From Helicobacteraceae bacterium (GTDB taxonomy: Bacteria > Campylobacterota > Campylobacteria > Campylobacterales > Sulfurimonadaceae), in assembly GCA_947498025.1 (NCBI GenBank), contig CANMJR010000002.1:1-64000 (forward strand): DNA of 64,000 nucleotides. Reading direction: 5' to 3'. Position numbers and translations under genes: made by a program. Position 1 is the stretch's first letter; every line of letters starts with the position of its first letter. Below are positions 26,364 through 36,392 of this stretch, piece after piece. Below the pieces are notes generated by a model, which saw nothing but the letters and a program-made list of their open reading frames with translations, had not been told where the DNA came from and made no database searches.

Positions 26364-29084
26364 ATGGATCCGCTATTAGAACAGTTTTTACAAGAAGCGA
26401 GGGAAAATCTTGCGTTTATTGATCAAAATATTGAAGAGATTGGAGGGGATGACCCGGAACTTTTAAACTCTGTATTTCGTGCTGCTCATACTCTCAAGGG
26501 TGGAAGCGGGATTGTCGGTTTTGACTCTATAAGAGATATAACCCATCATGCGGAAGATTTACTGGACATGTTAAGATCCAAAAAAATTGAGTTTAAAGAG
26601 AGCATGACTGAGGCTCTTTTTAATGCTTTTGATGAGGTTATGAATCTTGTTGAAGCGGCTGAAGAGAGCGGTGCAATTGTAGAAGCGGATTCAAGCGTAG
26701 TGAATGAGATTATCGAAGTGCTTAATGAACAGATGGATAAAACAGCAGCAGTATCGGCGGAGTGGAGTGTTCCATTCTTACTAGCTAATGATGCACAAAA
26801 AATTATAAATTTGCCCTTACCGACACTTACATGTGTAAATTCTCAAAAAGTCGCTTTTAATAATAGTGAAATTAACCAAGATTTCTGTTCCTCTGAAAAG
26901 TTGTATGCAATTGAGTTTGATGTAGATGAGTCATGCATGCTATACGGAAATGACCCTGTTTATGCACTCTCTCTTCTGGGAAATAAAGTTCTTGGTGTTT
27001 ACTCTTGCATGAGCGACGATAGCGCTAAATCAATCATAAGCGGCACAGAAGATGAATCCGGATTACTCTTGAAATCATATATTGTAGCGTACATCCATGC
27101 AAGCTATGAAGAGATAGAAAACGCTCTTTTTAATTTTATAGATGAACTTCAATTTTTACCGCTAGACATTGCAACACTTTTATCTTTAGATGTTAAAGAG
27201 AACGGGCATAAGTTAGACTCTTTAAAAGAGTTGTCTAAAATAACAACGGCAGAGAATTTAGATTCTATAACGCAAGAAGCTAAAAAATCCATGGAATTAA
27301 TCGGAACAAATACTCTTCAATATGCGCAACTTCAAAGATTTCTGGATATTGCTCCCCTCATCCATGAGAGCGACATTCATAAGCTAGACGGTTTTTTCAG
27401 TAATCTTTACAAGGGCGAAGTCTATAAGTTTGATACTTTGGAAACTATAGAAGAGACTCAAGAAGCAGAAGCTGAAACTTTGCAAGAAGAGATAGTTGAG
27501 GTGAGTGAAAATATAAAAGAGACGCTCACTTCAATGATGGAGCAGCAGTATAAAGCATTAGAGTGTGTGAAAAATGAGAGTGATTTACAAAGAGTTTTAT
27601 TTATCATGCAAAAAATGAAAAGATTTATGCCGCACATGCCGGAGAGTTTAACCACCAAAAATGAGATTGCAAGTTTTTTAGAGTCTAATCTTCCTATAAC
27701 TTCACATGAAAAAGTAGAGGTTCAATCATCAATATCGCAGGAGAGAGTGCCACAAAAAGAGAGTTCTCATGTTGCAAATATTTCTCCAAAACAAGAGACT
27801 GTTTTGGATGAAGTTGAAGAAGAGACTCAAGAAGAGAGAAGAGTTGTTAGAACAAAAACTCAGGATGAGAGTAAAAAATCTATAGTCGGCAAAACTGTTA
27901 AGATAGACCAAGAGTCAATCGATAGTTTGATGAATGTTGTCGGAGAACTTTTGGTTGCAAAAAATTCTTTGCCCTACTTAGCCGATAATGTTGTCGGGAT
28001 GACACATGATGTAATCAAACGAGAAATTATGGAGAAGTATATCTTTATAAATCGTTTGTCGGAGCAGCTGCAAGATTTGATTATGGGCATGCGAATGCTG
28101 CCGATATCCTATGTATTTGATAGATACCCTAAACTGGTTCGTGATATTGCTAAAAAACTTGGCAAAAAAGTGAACTTAGAGATGGAAGGCGGGGAGACGA
28201 AGCTCGATAAAAACATGATAGAGATGTTGGCGGATCCTATGATTCACATCATGAGAAATTCACTCGATCATGGACTTGAAATGCCGGAAATCAGAGAGCA
28301 AAAAGGCAAAGATTCTAACGGATTGGTTACACTCAAAGCGTATGCCGAATCGGACAGAATTATTATAGAGATTGTAGATGACGGTGCGGGAATAAATATA
28401 GATAAAGTCGCAAATAAAGTTTTGGAAAAGGGTTTAATGACCTATGAGCAGCTAGATGCACTTACACAAGAAGAAAAAGCAGAATTAGTTCTGCTTCCGG
28501 GTCTTTCAACCGCAGACATGATAACAGAGTTTAGCGGTCGCGGTGTTGGAATGGATGTTGTGAAAAAGTCAATTGAGGCCTTTGGCGGGACAATTAAAAT
28601 AAGAACCAAAGCAAATCATGGAACAACCATTACACTCGCAATCCCCGTCTCTTTAGCCGTCACCTCTCTTTTACATATTCAGATGAATGATATTCACTAT
28701 GGAATTCCTATGGATAGTGTCTCTGAAACTGTAAAACTTGAAAAAGAGGAGATAGAGTATCTGCATAATGAGCCGTTTGTTTATATACGAGGAGAGGTTA
28801 TCCCGCTGCTTTTTATAAAATCTATGCTCGATGAAAAAGCCATGGAAAAAGAACCGCTCTCTATAGTCGTATTAAATATAAAAGAGAATCTTTTAGCGGT
28901 TGTCGTTAATAAATTTTTAGGTCAGCTCGATGTTGTTCAGAAACCTCTTGTAGGCATTATGGAGTCGCATCCGCTCTTTAGCGGAACTGCACTGCTTGGA
29001 AATGGTCAGATAATCATGGCAATTGATCCTATCGGTCTTTTAGGTATTTCTCAAAAGTTAAAAACAGATATAAAAGCAGCGTAG
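26364..29084 (+). CDS. cheA: Chemotaxis histidine kinase CheA (long form)
   Basis: A 906-residue kinase. The Hpt domain carries the phospho-acceptor H42 in FRAAHTLKGGSG. A P2-like ferredoxin-fold region lies near 175-290 (FDVDESCMLYGNDPVYALSLLG). A long low-complexity acidic linker follows to about 510. Dimerisation (SLMNVVGELLVAKNSL), ATPase (HIMRNSLDHGLE, DDGAGI, FSGRGVGMDVV) and CheW-like C-terminal domains complete it. It is well above the usual 650-750 length because of the linker. No receiver domain is fused, unlike CheA-Y of many Campylobacter. Confidence 0.96.
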   Translation: MDPLLEQFLQEARENLAFIDQNIEEIGGDDPELLNSVFRAAHTLKGGSGIVGFDSIRDITHHAEDLLDMLRSKKIEFKESMTEALFNAFDEVMNLVEAAEESGAIVEADSSVVNEIIEVLNEQMDKTAAVSAEWSVPFLLANDAQKIINLPLPTLTCVNSQKVAFNNSEINQDFCSSEKLYAIEFDVDESCMLYGNDPVYALSLLGNKVLGVYSCMSDDSAKSIISGTEDESGLLLKSYIVAYIHASYEEIENALFNFIDELQFLPLDIATLLSLDVKENGHKLDSLKELSKITTAENLDSITQEAKKSMELIGTNTLQYAQLQRFLDIAPLIHESDIHKLDGFFSNLYKGEVYKFDTLETIEETQEAEAETLQEEIVEVSENIKETLTSMMEQQYKALECVKNESDLQRVLFIMQKMKRFMPHMPESLTTKNEIASFLESNLPITSHEKVEVQSSISQERVPQKESSHVANISPKQETVLDEVEEETQEERRVVRTKTQDESKKSIVGKTVKIDQESIDSLMNVVGELLVAKNSLPYLADNVVGMTHDVIKREIMEKYIFINRLSEQLQDLIMGMRMLPISYVFDRYPKLVRDIAKKLGKKVNLEMEGGETKLDKNMIEMLADPMIHIMRNSLDHGLEMPEIREQKGKDSNGLVTLKAYAESDRIIIEIVDDGAGINIDKVANKVLEKGLMTYEQLDALTQEEKAELVLLPGLSTADMITEFSGRGVGMDVVKKSIEAFGGTIKIRTKANHGTTITLAIPVSLAVTSLLHIQMNDIHYGIPMDSVSETVKLEKEEIEYLHNEPFVYIRGEVIPLLFIKSMLDEKAMEKEPLSIVVLNIKENLLAVVVNKFLGQLDVVQKPLVGIMESHPLFSGTALLGNGQIIMAIDPIGLLGISQKLKTDIKAA

Positions 29085-29096
29085 CAAGGAGATTAC

Positions 29097-29366
29097 ATGG
29101 CAATAACATATGAAGAGAACTGTGCAACATTTACATCGATTATTTATGAGGATGAGGTGGTTTCTTTTAGAGATTTTTTACAAAGTATAGCTCCGAACGA
29201 ACTTATTTGTGACTTTGCTCAGTGTGATGATTTACACTTTGCAGTTTTACAACTTATGATGGCGTATCAGAAGAGTTATGGCTGCAGATATGAATTTTCA
29301 AATGAGACAAAACTTTTTGAGAAGGTATTAAAAGGGTTTGATGCAAAAGAAGAGAATTGTGGCTAA
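29097..29366 (+). CDS. Small STAS-like protein next to cheA
   Basis: An 89-residue protein with a probable STAS fold (SFRDFLQSIAPNELICDFAQ then DLHFAVLQLMMAYQKSYG). STAS proteins act as phosphorylation-controlled binding partners. No conserved Ser/Thr acceptor in the usual D-x-S site is evident; the site reads FAQCDDLH. A similar small gene directly precedes the second cheA at 55357, so the pairing is repeated. AAGGAG precedes the ATG. Confidence 0.65.
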   Translation: MAITYEENCATFTSIIYEDEVVSFRDFLQSIAPNELICDFAQCDDLHFAVLQLMMAYQKSYGCRYEFSNETKLFEKVLKGFDAKEENCG

Positions 29367-29387
29367 TAGAATTGCAAAGGGTTTTTT

Positions 29388-30146
29388 ATGATGGACTTAA
29401 TAGTATTTAGTGTTGGAAATAATCATTATGCCTTGAATATTGAAAATATTCAAAGAATCATTCAAGCCAAAGAGTTAACAACGATTCCTAACTCCAGTGA
29501 GCTGATTGACGGGATGATGAGCTATGAAGAAAAAGTTATAAAAGTTCTTAATTTTCGCAAACTGATAGGGTTAGTTCCTTATGAGAAAGAGTTGCAAAAG
29601 TCCTTTGCTGTTTTTAAGCTCTCCTATCAAGAGTGGCTGAATGAACTGAAAGATTCACTAGAAAATGGCTCAGTTTTTACAAAAACTACAAATCCGCATA
29701 AGAGCGAGCTTGGCGTGTGGTTGGATGGCTTTAACTCCTATGATGATAAAGTTACCGCTGTTTTAAAAGAGTTGATGCTCGGTCATAAACATATTTACTC
29801 ACTGGGCAGTGATGCTTTGGAATTGTGTAAAACAGATAAAGACAAAAGCATGCTGAACGAAGAGATAGATGAAGCATTTAAAAAAGTAACTCACTTTTTA
29901 GATATTTTTATATCCGAGCTGGAGGGTGTTTCTAACTCCCTGCAAAAACTTATTATTTATGAAAAAAGCAGTCAAACTTTTGCTATTAAAGTAGATGCTA
30001 TTGAAAATATAGTGCATATTGAAGAGTCAAAAATTATGAGTAGCCATGAAGAGCATATAACAGGTGAATATTTAGAACTCTCCGGAATACTCGACATAGA
30101 CGGTGTCTTGATTAATCTTATTAAAAATATTGACATTCCAAAATAA
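29388..30146 (+). CDS. CheW interrupted by a CZB-like helical insertion
   Basis: A 252-residue protein. Residues 1-72 form the first half of a CheW fold (DLIVFSVGNNHYALNIENI ... ELIDGMMSYEEKVIKVLNF) and about 186-252 the second half. Between them, residues about 75-148 resemble the chemoreceptor zinc-binding (CZB) helical bundle: YQEW, SELGVW and GHKHIYSLG. CZB normally uses His, Cys, His, His; here the first His is Y80, the Cys is S106 and the last His is Y137, so the metal site looks lost. Likely an array coupling protein. Confidence 0.75.
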   Translation: MMDLIVFSVGNNHYALNIENIQRIIQAKELTTIPNSSELIDGMMSYEEKVIKVLNFRKLIGLVPYEKELQKSFAVFKLSYQEWLNELKDSLENGSVFTKTTNPHKSELGVWLDGFNSYDDKVTAVLKELMLGHKHIYSLGSDALELCKTDKDKSMLNEEIDEAFKKVTHFLDIFISELEGVSNSLQKLIIYEKSSQTFAIKVDAIENIVHIEESKIMSSHEEHITGEYLELSGILDIDGVLINLIKNIDIPK

Positions 30147-30161
30147 AAGGCTTTAAAAAAA

Positions 30162-30902
30162 GTGAAAACTATTGTAATCAGTAACCGCAAAGGCGGTTCT
30201 GCCAAAACTACTACGGCAGTCAATATTGCCAGCGGTTTAGCTGAAATAGGTTCGGTTTTATTGTTAGACTTTGATACGCAGGGACACGCTTCCATGGGTG
30301 TCGGCTGCGAGCCGAATGAAGAGCTGGGAGTTCATTCTATCTTTAGCGGAAAAACACTGAGTGAAACTTTTATTCCGACTATACACAAAAATCTCACTCT
30401 TTCACCTGCTCTTGCTTTTTTTGATGTTTATGAGTACTCAGATTTACAAGGTGTGCTAAAAAGCCGTTTTAAAAGAGAAAATATTGCAGATTTTTTTGAT
30501 TACTGCATCATAGATACTCCACCAACATTTGATGCTATATTAAAAAACTCTTTAGAAGTGGCGGATAGCGTAGTGATTCCATTTGTTCCGCATCACCTCG
30601 GGGTTGTGGCAGTCGGGCAGATGCTGAGAGCGCTCTATCAGAGTGCATCGCAATTTAACCGAGATATAGCAGATGTGTCGATATTACCTGTCATGTATAA
30701 TCCGCACATCGCTGAGCATAACGAGTGCCTGCAGAAGGTTAAAACCTCTTTCGGTGAAGATAAACTCCTCTCTCCGATAGGCATTGATATTAAATTAGCA
30801 AAACAGTTTGAATCGGGTTTGCCTATAATTTTAGATACAAAACGCTCCAAAGGTTTAAAAGATTATAAACGATGCGTATCCGAACTGATAAACAGACTGT
30901 AA
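30162..30902 (+). CDS. ParA/MinD-type ATPase of the chemosensory operon
   Basis: A 246-residue deviant Walker ATPase: RKGGSAKTTTAVNIA (signature K10 and K15), LLDFDTQGHAS and IIDTPP. Such proteins position cargo; chemosensory-operon members (ParC, PpfA) segregate arrays in Vibrio and Rhodobacter. The location inside an operon with a membrane-free receptor supports a positioning role. No ParB-like partner is seen. GTG start at 30162. Confidence 0.88.
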   Translation: MKTIVISNRKGGSAKTTTAVNIASGLAEIGSVLLLDFDTQGHASMGVGCEPNEELGVHSIFSGKTLSETFIPTIHKNLTLSPALAFFDVYEYSDLQGVLKSRFKRENIADFFDYCIIDTPPTFDAILKNSLEVADSVVIPFVPHHLGVVAVGQMLRALYQSASQFNRDIADVSILPVMYNPHIAEHNECLQKVKTSFGEDKLLSPIGIDIKLAKQFESGLPIILDTKRSKGLKDYKRCVSELINRL

Positions 30903-30918
30903 AAAAAAGGAATAGAAG

Positions 30919-32253
30919 ATGAATATACTCATAGTAGATGATAATAACAGCAATAGAATGATAATGAAATATCTGTTGGAAGATTATGCAGAAAACAACT
31001 CCGGCATAATCTTTGATATGCAGGAGGCGTGTGACGGGTTGGAAGCTCTGCAGATGTGCAAAGAAAACTTTTATGATATAGTTTTTATGGATATTATGAT
31101 GCCGAATATGGATGGTGTCGAAGCTACAAAACGTATAAGAGATATAGATACAAAAACTATGATTATTGCTGTATCGGCTATGGATGATACGGAGAGCAAA
31201 AAGCTAATCTTAAATAACGGAGCAGAGGATTACATCTCTAAACCTATTAACGCCGATGTATTTGTCAGTAGAATGGATAACTATATAACCCTTGTCGAGA
31301 GTAGAAAAAGTAAAAAAAGTAATGTTGAAAAAGTCAATCTTTTTTCTGACAAAATTTACAAAAGACATACAAAATTTATTATAAACTGTGAAGATTCTCT
31401 CTCTGAATTTTGGGAGTTCTTTCTTCTGAATGTTCGAGACAAATGTGAGAATCTAAGTGATATAGTCAGAGCAATTGTCTCAATAGCAGATGTTCAACTC
31501 AGACTCTCTACACATAGCGGGATATATATTGAAGAGTCGGATGAAGCACAATATTTTACATTAACAGATATTGATGCAATACCTTTAACACAGATAAAAC
31601 TCATTATAAAGAAAAATAATCTTACAAGTCGATATCTCATAGAAGATGGAAAAATTTCATTTGAGTTGAAGAAAAATGTTGTTGCAAATGACGCTGATTT
31701 GCCTTCTGCCGAAATTCAAAATACGCATGTAGCTATTGAAGAAAAAACAGTACCGATAGAGGAAATAGCCTCGCCTCTTGTTCTGAAAACATCTGAAAAT
31801 TTACAAATATTTGACTATATGGACGAAGAGGATTTATACGATTTGGAGGAGTATGCCGGCAAGCTAAACTCCTTGTTGTTGGTTGTAGGCAATGGAGATG
31901 TAAGTGAAGAGGAGATAGCAGATATATACACATACCTAGATAAAATCGCCGGAATATTGGCGGTTTATAGTGAAGTTTATGTTATCTCTAAGGCTCTTAC
32001 GGAGCTTTCTCATGATATGTCAACGCATATAACGGAATTTATGAAAAATTCAGAAGCTCTAGGTCCCATGTGTAAAGCATTCAGTAAAGATATATTTAAT
32101 TGGATAGAGATGTCATTCCACACGGGTGCGCCGAGTGTGCAGTTTATGAACGATTCAATCGTTGTTAATTGTCAAACTATTAGTGGCATGTTAAAGATGG
32201 ATGATGCACCGGCTGAGGGCGGCGAAGACTTTGATGATATATTTGATTTCTAG
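30919..32253 (+). CDS. Receiver protein with unrecognised C-terminal helical domain
   Basis: A 444-residue protein. The receiver (1-125) is complete: D7-D8, phospho-Asp D58 in FMDIMMP, ISKPI. The middle part (about 140-250) is of unknown fold. From about residue 300 a helical domain resembles the C-termini of the proteins at 45745-46788 and 51386-52807, ending in the acidic/aromatic tail EDFDDIFDF. No DNA-binding, GGDEF or other known output domain is seen. Being in the operon it likely receives phosphoryl groups from CheA. Confidence 0.8.
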   Translation: MNILIVDDNNSNRMIMKYLLEDYAENNSGIIFDMQEACDGLEALQMCKENFYDIVFMDIMMPNMDGVEATKRIRDIDTKTMIIAVSAMDDTESKKLILNNGAEDYISKPINADVFVSRMDNYITLVESRKSKKSNVEKVNLFSDKIYKRHTKFIINCEDSLSEFWEFFLLNVRDKCENLSDIVRAIVSIADVQLRLSTHSGIYIEESDEAQYFTLTDIDAIPLTQIKLIIKKNNLTSRYLIEDGKISFELKKNVVANDADLPSAEIQNTHVAIEEKTVPIEEIASPLVLKTSENLQIFDYMDEEDLYDLEEYAGKLNSLLLVVGNGDVSEEEIADIYTYLDKIAGILAVYSEVYVISKALTELSHDMSTHITEFMKNSEALGPMCKAFSKDIFNWIEMSFHTGAPSVQFMNDSIVVNCQTISGMLKMDDAPAEGGEDFDDIFDF

Positions 32254-32262
32254 GAGATAGAA

Positions 32263-32469
32263 GTGTATAAGGTAAGAGTGCAAAATCCATGCAGCTGTTT
32301 TTTAAAAAGTGGATTTTCTGAAGTGTCAGAGTTTGAAAATAAAGACGAAGCAAAAAAAGAGGCGGAGTCCATGATAAAAATAATGAAATCAAATTTTTGT
32401 CAAAAACACGAGTTTGCCTTAAATGAGCAGTTCGGTGATTTTACGATTTTTATAAAACCCAGAGGGTAG
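32263..32469 (+). CDS. Small cysteine-containing protein, last gene of the operon
   Basis: A 68-residue soluble protein with cysteines at positions 10, 12 and 46 (NPCSCFLKSG, NFCQKHEF). I do not recognise a family. GTG start at 32263 with AGGAG ten bases upstream and only nine bases after the previous stop, so it is translated with the operon. Its stop lies five bases from the convergent kdsB stop. Confidence 0.65.
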   Translation: MYKVRVQNPCSCFLKSGFSEVSEFENKDEAKKEAESMIKIMKSNFCQKHEFALNEQFGDFTIFIKPRG

Positions 32470-32489
32470 AGATATTACAAAAATATCTC
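32469..32489. terminator. Short hairpin shared by convergent gene ends
   Basis: GAGATATT and AATATCTC arms around five bases overlap the final base of the operon and the kdsB stop codon. It is the only structure available to end either transcript. It is weak (A/T-rich), so termination may be leaky. Confidence 0.4.
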
Positions 32490-33191
32490 AACCGCTCTTT
32501 TTAAATCCTCAGGCGTATCTATCCCAAAACCCGTACTTGCGACTTTCACCATGGTTATCTTTTTTTGGTGGTAAATTGCACGGAGTTGTTCTAACCCTTC
32601 TATATCTTCCATTGGTGCATCTTCGAGGTTGCAAAACTCTTTTAAACTTTTTTTGCTAAATCCATAAATGCCGATGTGTCCAAAATAGTTTGCTCTTCCG
32701 CTTCTGTTGTAGGGAATAGGCGAGCGAGAGAAGTAGATTGCATTGTTTTCATCATCAAGCACTACTTTAACAAGGTTTGGGTCTTTTGCCGACTCTGCAT
32801 TGATGGCATTAAAACAGCTTCCCATGATGAAAGGGGTATTTTGTTCTTTTAGAGATTTGAGCTTTGCAATTAAAGACTCAACAACTTCAGGCTCAATAAA
32901 CGGCTCATCCGCCTGAACATTGACTATAATCTCATCATCGCCTATGCCCAGCAAATTTGCACACTCGTTAATTCTATCCGTTCCGCTTTTGTGTGTCGTA
33001 GAGGTTAGCATGGCTTCTATTCCATGGTCTTTACATATAGAAATTATCAGTTCATCATCAGCCGCTACTACAACTCTGTCTAAGTGAGCTATTCTTTTTG
33101 CAGTTCTCACCACCATAGGCAGACCGCCAATATCCGCTAAAACTTTTTGTGGAAATCTCGTCGATGCTAATCTTGCGGGAATAATAATCAT
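32475..33191 (-). CDS. kdsB: 3-deoxy-manno-octulosonate cytidylyltransferase
   Basis: Activates KDO as CMP-KDO for the inner core of lipopolysaccharide. This 238-residue nucleotidyltransferase begins IIIPARLASTRFPQKVL (the nucleotide-binding signature) and has VVVAADDELI, VNVQADEPFIEP and YFSRSPIPYNR. Normal length. Divergent from the methyltransferase gene. Confidence 0.96.
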   Translation of the reverse strand: MIIIPARLASTRFPQKVLADIGGLPMVVRTAKRIAHLDRVVVAADDELIISICKDHGIEAMLTSTTHKSGTDRINECANLLGIGDDEIIVNVQADEPFIEPEVVESLIAKLKSLKEQNTPFIMGSCFNAINAESAKDPNLVKVVLDDENNAIYFSRSPIPYNRSGRANYFGHIGIYGFSKKSLKEFCNLEDAPMEDIEGLEQLRAIYHQKKITMVKVASTGFGIDTPEDLKRAVEIFL

Positions 33192-33219
33192 TTCATGCCT
33201 CTTTTTTTAATTGCTTGGA

Positions 33220-33225
33220 TATAAT
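33220..33225 (+). promoter_or_regulatory. -10 box of the methyltransferase-trpC run
   Basis: A consensus TATAAT within TTGGATATAATTCCG, 29 bases before the probable ATG at 33254. The following five genes are tightly packed on the same strand and could be one transcript. Confidence 0.5.
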
Positions 33226-33253
33226 TCCGCCATTATACTAAAAAAGGTTTTTG

Positions 33254-33949
33254 ATGCTTCTTTATCAGCCTCATGTCGGCTACTGTTACAATAGTGATTC
33301 AATTTTTTTATATGATTTTATAAGTTCGTTTAATCCTAAAGGCAGAGTGCTAGATGTTGGAGCAGGGTGCGGTGTTGTAGGTCTTTTGGTTGCAAGAGAT
33401 AATCCAAAAGTAGAACTCGAAGCAGTTGAAAAGCAGGAGAGTTTTATACACTATGCAATTACAAATGCAAGAGTAAATAAGATTGCCTACAAAATGCACG
33501 AAAATGATTTTTTGCATCAGGAAGAGAGTCTAAAGTATGATTATATTATCTCAAATCCGCCTTTTTATCATGACGGTGCTACAAGAAGTGAGAATGAGAT
33601 GCTGTTTCATGCGAGATATAATATTAATTTACCCATGGGAGCATTTTTCAAGAAGGTTTCAAAACTCCTAAAACCGAAAGCGCATTTTATATTTTGCTAT
33701 GACGCTTCACAGTTTGGACTGATTTGTGCTGAGTTAGAAAAGGTAAAACTGAGAGTGGTAGATGTGCAGTTTGTACATCCAAAAATAGATAAAAAGGCCT
33801 CTTTAGTTATGTTACATGTAAGAAATAATTCCCAGTCGCTTATGAATGTGTGGCCGCCCTTTGTAAGTTTTAATGGCAGTGATTTTTCACAAAAAGCCCA
33901 AGATATTTATAAAAAAGCCTCCACTCAGAGTATAAAATGCGAAATTTAA
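33254..33949 (+). CDS. SAM-dependent methyltransferase, TrmN6/YfiC-like
   Basis: A 231-residue Rossmann methyltransferase with VLDVGAGCGVVGLLVA (SAM site) and the N-x-P-P-[FY] motif as SNPPFYHDG, typical of enzymes that methylate an exocyclic amine of adenine. The YfiC/TrmN6 family modifies tRNA A37. ATG at 33254 is chosen over the adjoining TTG because AAGG lies six bases upstream. The end overlaps the next gene by 13 bases. Confidence 0.85.
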   Translation: MLLYQPHVGYCYNSDSIFLYDFISSFNPKGRVLDVGAGCGVVGLLVARDNPKVELEAVEKQESFIHYAITNARVNKIAYKMHENDFLHQEESLKYDYIISNPPFYHDGATRSENEMLFHARYNINLPMGAFFKKVSKLLKPKAHFIFCYDASQFGLICAELEKVKLRVVDVQFVHPKIDKKASLVMLHVRNNSQSLMNVWPPFVSFNGSDFSQKAQDIYKKASTQSIKCEI

Positions 33950-34317
33950 TGCTCCAAGACGGTTACCCATATGCTTTTGATTCATCGGCATGTTCGGCAT
34001 GTCAAGGAAGATGCTGCACGGGAGAGAGCGGATATATTTATGTAAATAACCATGAAATAGAAAATATAGCTAATTTTTTGAAGTTAGAAATTAATGATTT
34101 TGGAGTTAAATATCTTTTTAAGAACGGATATAAATATTCTATAAGAGAAGTTGAGCATAAAGGCTCTTATGAGTGTGTTTTTTATAATAGAGCGACAAAT
34201 GGTTGTCAGATATATGAGGCTCGTCCAACCCAGTGCAAAACATTCCCTTTTTGGGACTATTTTAAAACTAGAGTGGATGAGTTAAAATTGGAGTGTCCAG
34301 GAATTGTTGATGTTTAG
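33937..34317 (+). CDS. YkgJ-family CxxCxxxCC protein
   Basis: A 126-residue protein with the family cluster CSACQGRCC near residue 19 and further cysteines in YECVFYNR, GCQIYEARPTQCKTFPFW. The family is annotated as a putative zinc- or iron-chelating domain; its role is not established. It overlaps the genes on both sides, suggesting coupled translation. Confidence 0.88.
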   Translation: MRNLMLQDGYPYAFDSSACSACQGRCCTGESGYIYVNNHEIENIANFLKLEINDFGVKYLFKNGYKYSIREVEHKGSYECVFYNRATNGCQIYEARPTQCKTFPFWDYFKTRVDELKLECPGIVDV

Positions 34318-35605
34318 AGTATCTATTTTTTTAATTTCAGTGTTTATATTGAGTGGGTGTGTGAGTCAAATTCCTGTAGAACCAGAACAAAAGTCAGATG
34401 CAAATCAGAAAAGTTTTGAGCAGGAGGATACCATGATTCTTTTTGCACTCAGAGCCGAGCAACTCAAAGATTATGAGAGCGCTTCGGAGCTTTTTTATAA
34501 TTTATATGAAAAATCTGATAAAAAAGAGTATCTCTACCGCTCCCTGCAGAGTGACTTGGTATTATCAAATAATGAGAGAGTAATTAAAAGAGTCGATGAT
34601 GTTTTAAAAGGTTCACAAGATGATTATATTTTGGTAAGAATGAAAGCAGTAGCTCTTATCCAAATGCAAAAATACGAAGAGACAAAAAATATTTTAAGCA
34701 AATTGGTTGAAAAATCAAATCTTGTGGATGACTATATCATGTTGAGCGATGTTTATGTTAAGTTAGATAAGTTTGACATGGCTATAAAATATTTAGAGAG
34801 TGCCTATGCTCAGGATTATAGTGAGAAAGTGCTTGATAAAATGTCGATAGTTTTATATGTGAACCTTCAGAGAAAAAAAGATGCTATTGCATATTTGGAA
34901 ACACATGCCAGAGTACACGGATGTTCAGAGTTGATATGTACAAGACTATTAGCTTTTTATAGTAATGACAACAATATTGATGGAATACTCTCAGCCTATT
35001 TAAGACTCTATAAAATTAATTCAAGTGAAGATGTGGCTAAGAAAATAGTACAGATATACTCCTATAAAAGGGAGTATCTGCAGATGATGAACTTTTTGGA
35101 AGAGAGCGGAAGTGATGATGCTACACTTTTGCAGCTCTATTCAAATACGAAAAATTACAAAAAAGCTTTTTCTTTGTCGGATAAACTCTATGCAACAACA
35201 GGTGAAACAGAGTATTTGGGGCAGAGTGCAATTTTTGAGTATGAGAGTGCCAAAAACAAGAGCGATAAAGAGCTTTTAAAAAGAGTTACGAAGAAATTTG
35301 AGAATGTTGTAAAAGATGCCAAAAATCCGCTCTATCTAAACTATTTCGGTTTTATTTTGATTGATCACGACATAGATGTAAACAAAGGCGTTATCTATGT
35401 ACAAGAGGCTCTAAAAATTGAGCCGGATTCTATTTACTATCAAGATTCATTGGCTTGGGGATATTATAAACTCGGCAGATGCGAAGAGGCAAGCAGTATC
35501 ATGAGTAAAGTAATAAAGAAAGATGGAGAAAATGATCCAGAAGTCCTTCTCCATGGGCAAGAGATAGAAAAATGTCTAAATATAAACACAGAGGCAAAGA
35601 AATAA
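34310..35605 (+). CDS. TPR-repeat lipoprotein
   Basis: A 431-residue protein with an N-terminal lipoprotein signal ending in the lipobox LSGC. The remainder is helical with tetratricopeptide-like repeats (for example [41 protein letters not shown] and [19 protein letters not shown]). It is probably anchored in a membrane facing the periplasm as a protein-binding scaffold. ATG at 34310 is preferred over TTGs at 34304 and 34307 because AGGA lies seven bases upstream. It overlaps the YkgJ gene by 8 bases. Confidence 0.82.
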   Translation: MFRVSIFLISVFILSGCVSQIPVEPEQKSDANQKSFEQEDTMILFALRAEQLKDYESASELFYNLYEKSDKKEYLYRSLQSDLVLSNNERVIKRVDDVLKGSQDDYILVRMKAVALIQMQKYEETKNILSKLVEKSNLVDDYIMLSDVYVKLDKFDMAIKYLESAYAQDYSEKVLDKMSIVLYVNLQRKKDAIAYLETHARVHGCSELICTRLLAFYSNDNNIDGILSAYLRLYKINSSEDVAKKIVQIYSYKREYLQMMNFLEESGSDDATLLQLYSNTKNYKKAFSLSDKLYATTGETEYLGQSAIFEYESAKNKSDKELLKRVTKKFENVVKDAKNPLYLNYFGFILIDHDIDVNKGVIYVQEALKIEPDSIYYQDSLAWGYYKLGRCEEASSIMSKVIKKDGENDPEVLLHGQEIEKCLNINTEAKK

Positions 35606-35606
35606 G

Positions 35607-36392
35607 ATGATTTTAGATGAGATTATAAAAAAAACAAAAGAAGATTTGGTAAAGAGAGAGAAGGAATTTTCACTTGACTGGCTTGGTCGCTCACTCGCTT
35701 TTAATGCGAGAGCTCCACGGGATGTTATTCCCTATTTAAAAGCGACAGAGGAAGACCCGTATAGAATTATCGCAGAGGTGAAGAAAGCCTCTCCCTCCAA
35801 GGGAGTGATTCGAGAGAACTTTGACCCGCTCTCCATTGCTCAGAGCTACGAGCGAGGCGGTGCGAGTGCCATTTCTGTTTTGACAGAACCTCACTTTTTT
35901 CAAGGCTCTTTAGACTATTTAGGTGGAATTCGAAGATATGTCGGAATTCCACTCCTTAGAAAAGATTTTATAGTCTCGAAATACCAGATTCTTGAAGCTA
36001 TGGTGCATGGAGCCGACTTTATTCTTTTGATAGCTGCAGCCCTCAGCAAAGGTGAGCTAAAAGATTTGTTAAATTACACGAGACACTTAGGAATGGAAGC
36101 TTTAGTGGAGGTGCATGACAAACCGGATTTGGTAAAAGCCATCTATGCAGGAAGCGACATAATAGGCATAAATCACAGAAATCTTCAAACTTTTGAGATG
36201 AATATGAACCTCTCTTACGAGCTCATTCCACTCATTCCAAACGGCAAAATTATAGTAGCCGAGAGCGGAATCTATGAACATGGACAGCTTGAAGATTTAA
36301 GTAAAGCGGGAGTGGATGCCTTTTTGGTAGGTGAATCGCTGATGCGTCAGGATAATGAGGAAGAAGCACTCAGAAAGCTCAAATTCGGTTAA
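35607..36392 (+). CDS. trpC: Indole-3-glycerol phosphate synthase
   Basis: Closes the indole ring in tryptophan synthesis. A 261-residue TIM barrel with catalytic-site elements [32 protein letters not shown] and VAESGI. Length is normal and no other trp gene lies in the window. The last 24 coding bases before the stop are duplicated at 36435-36458. Confidence 0.96.
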   Translation: MILDEIIKKTKEDLVKREKEFSLDWLGRSLAFNARAPRDVIPYLKATEEDPYRIIAEVKKASPSKGVIRENFDPLSIAQSYERGGASAISVLTEPHFFQGSLDYLGGIRRYVGIPLLRKDFIVSKYQILEAMVHGADFILLIAAALSKGELKDLLNYTRHLGMEALVEVHDKPDLVKAIYAGSDIIGINHRNLQTFEMNMNLSYELIPLIPNGKIIVAESGIYEHGQLEDLSKAGVDAFLVGESLMRQDNEEEALRKLKFG

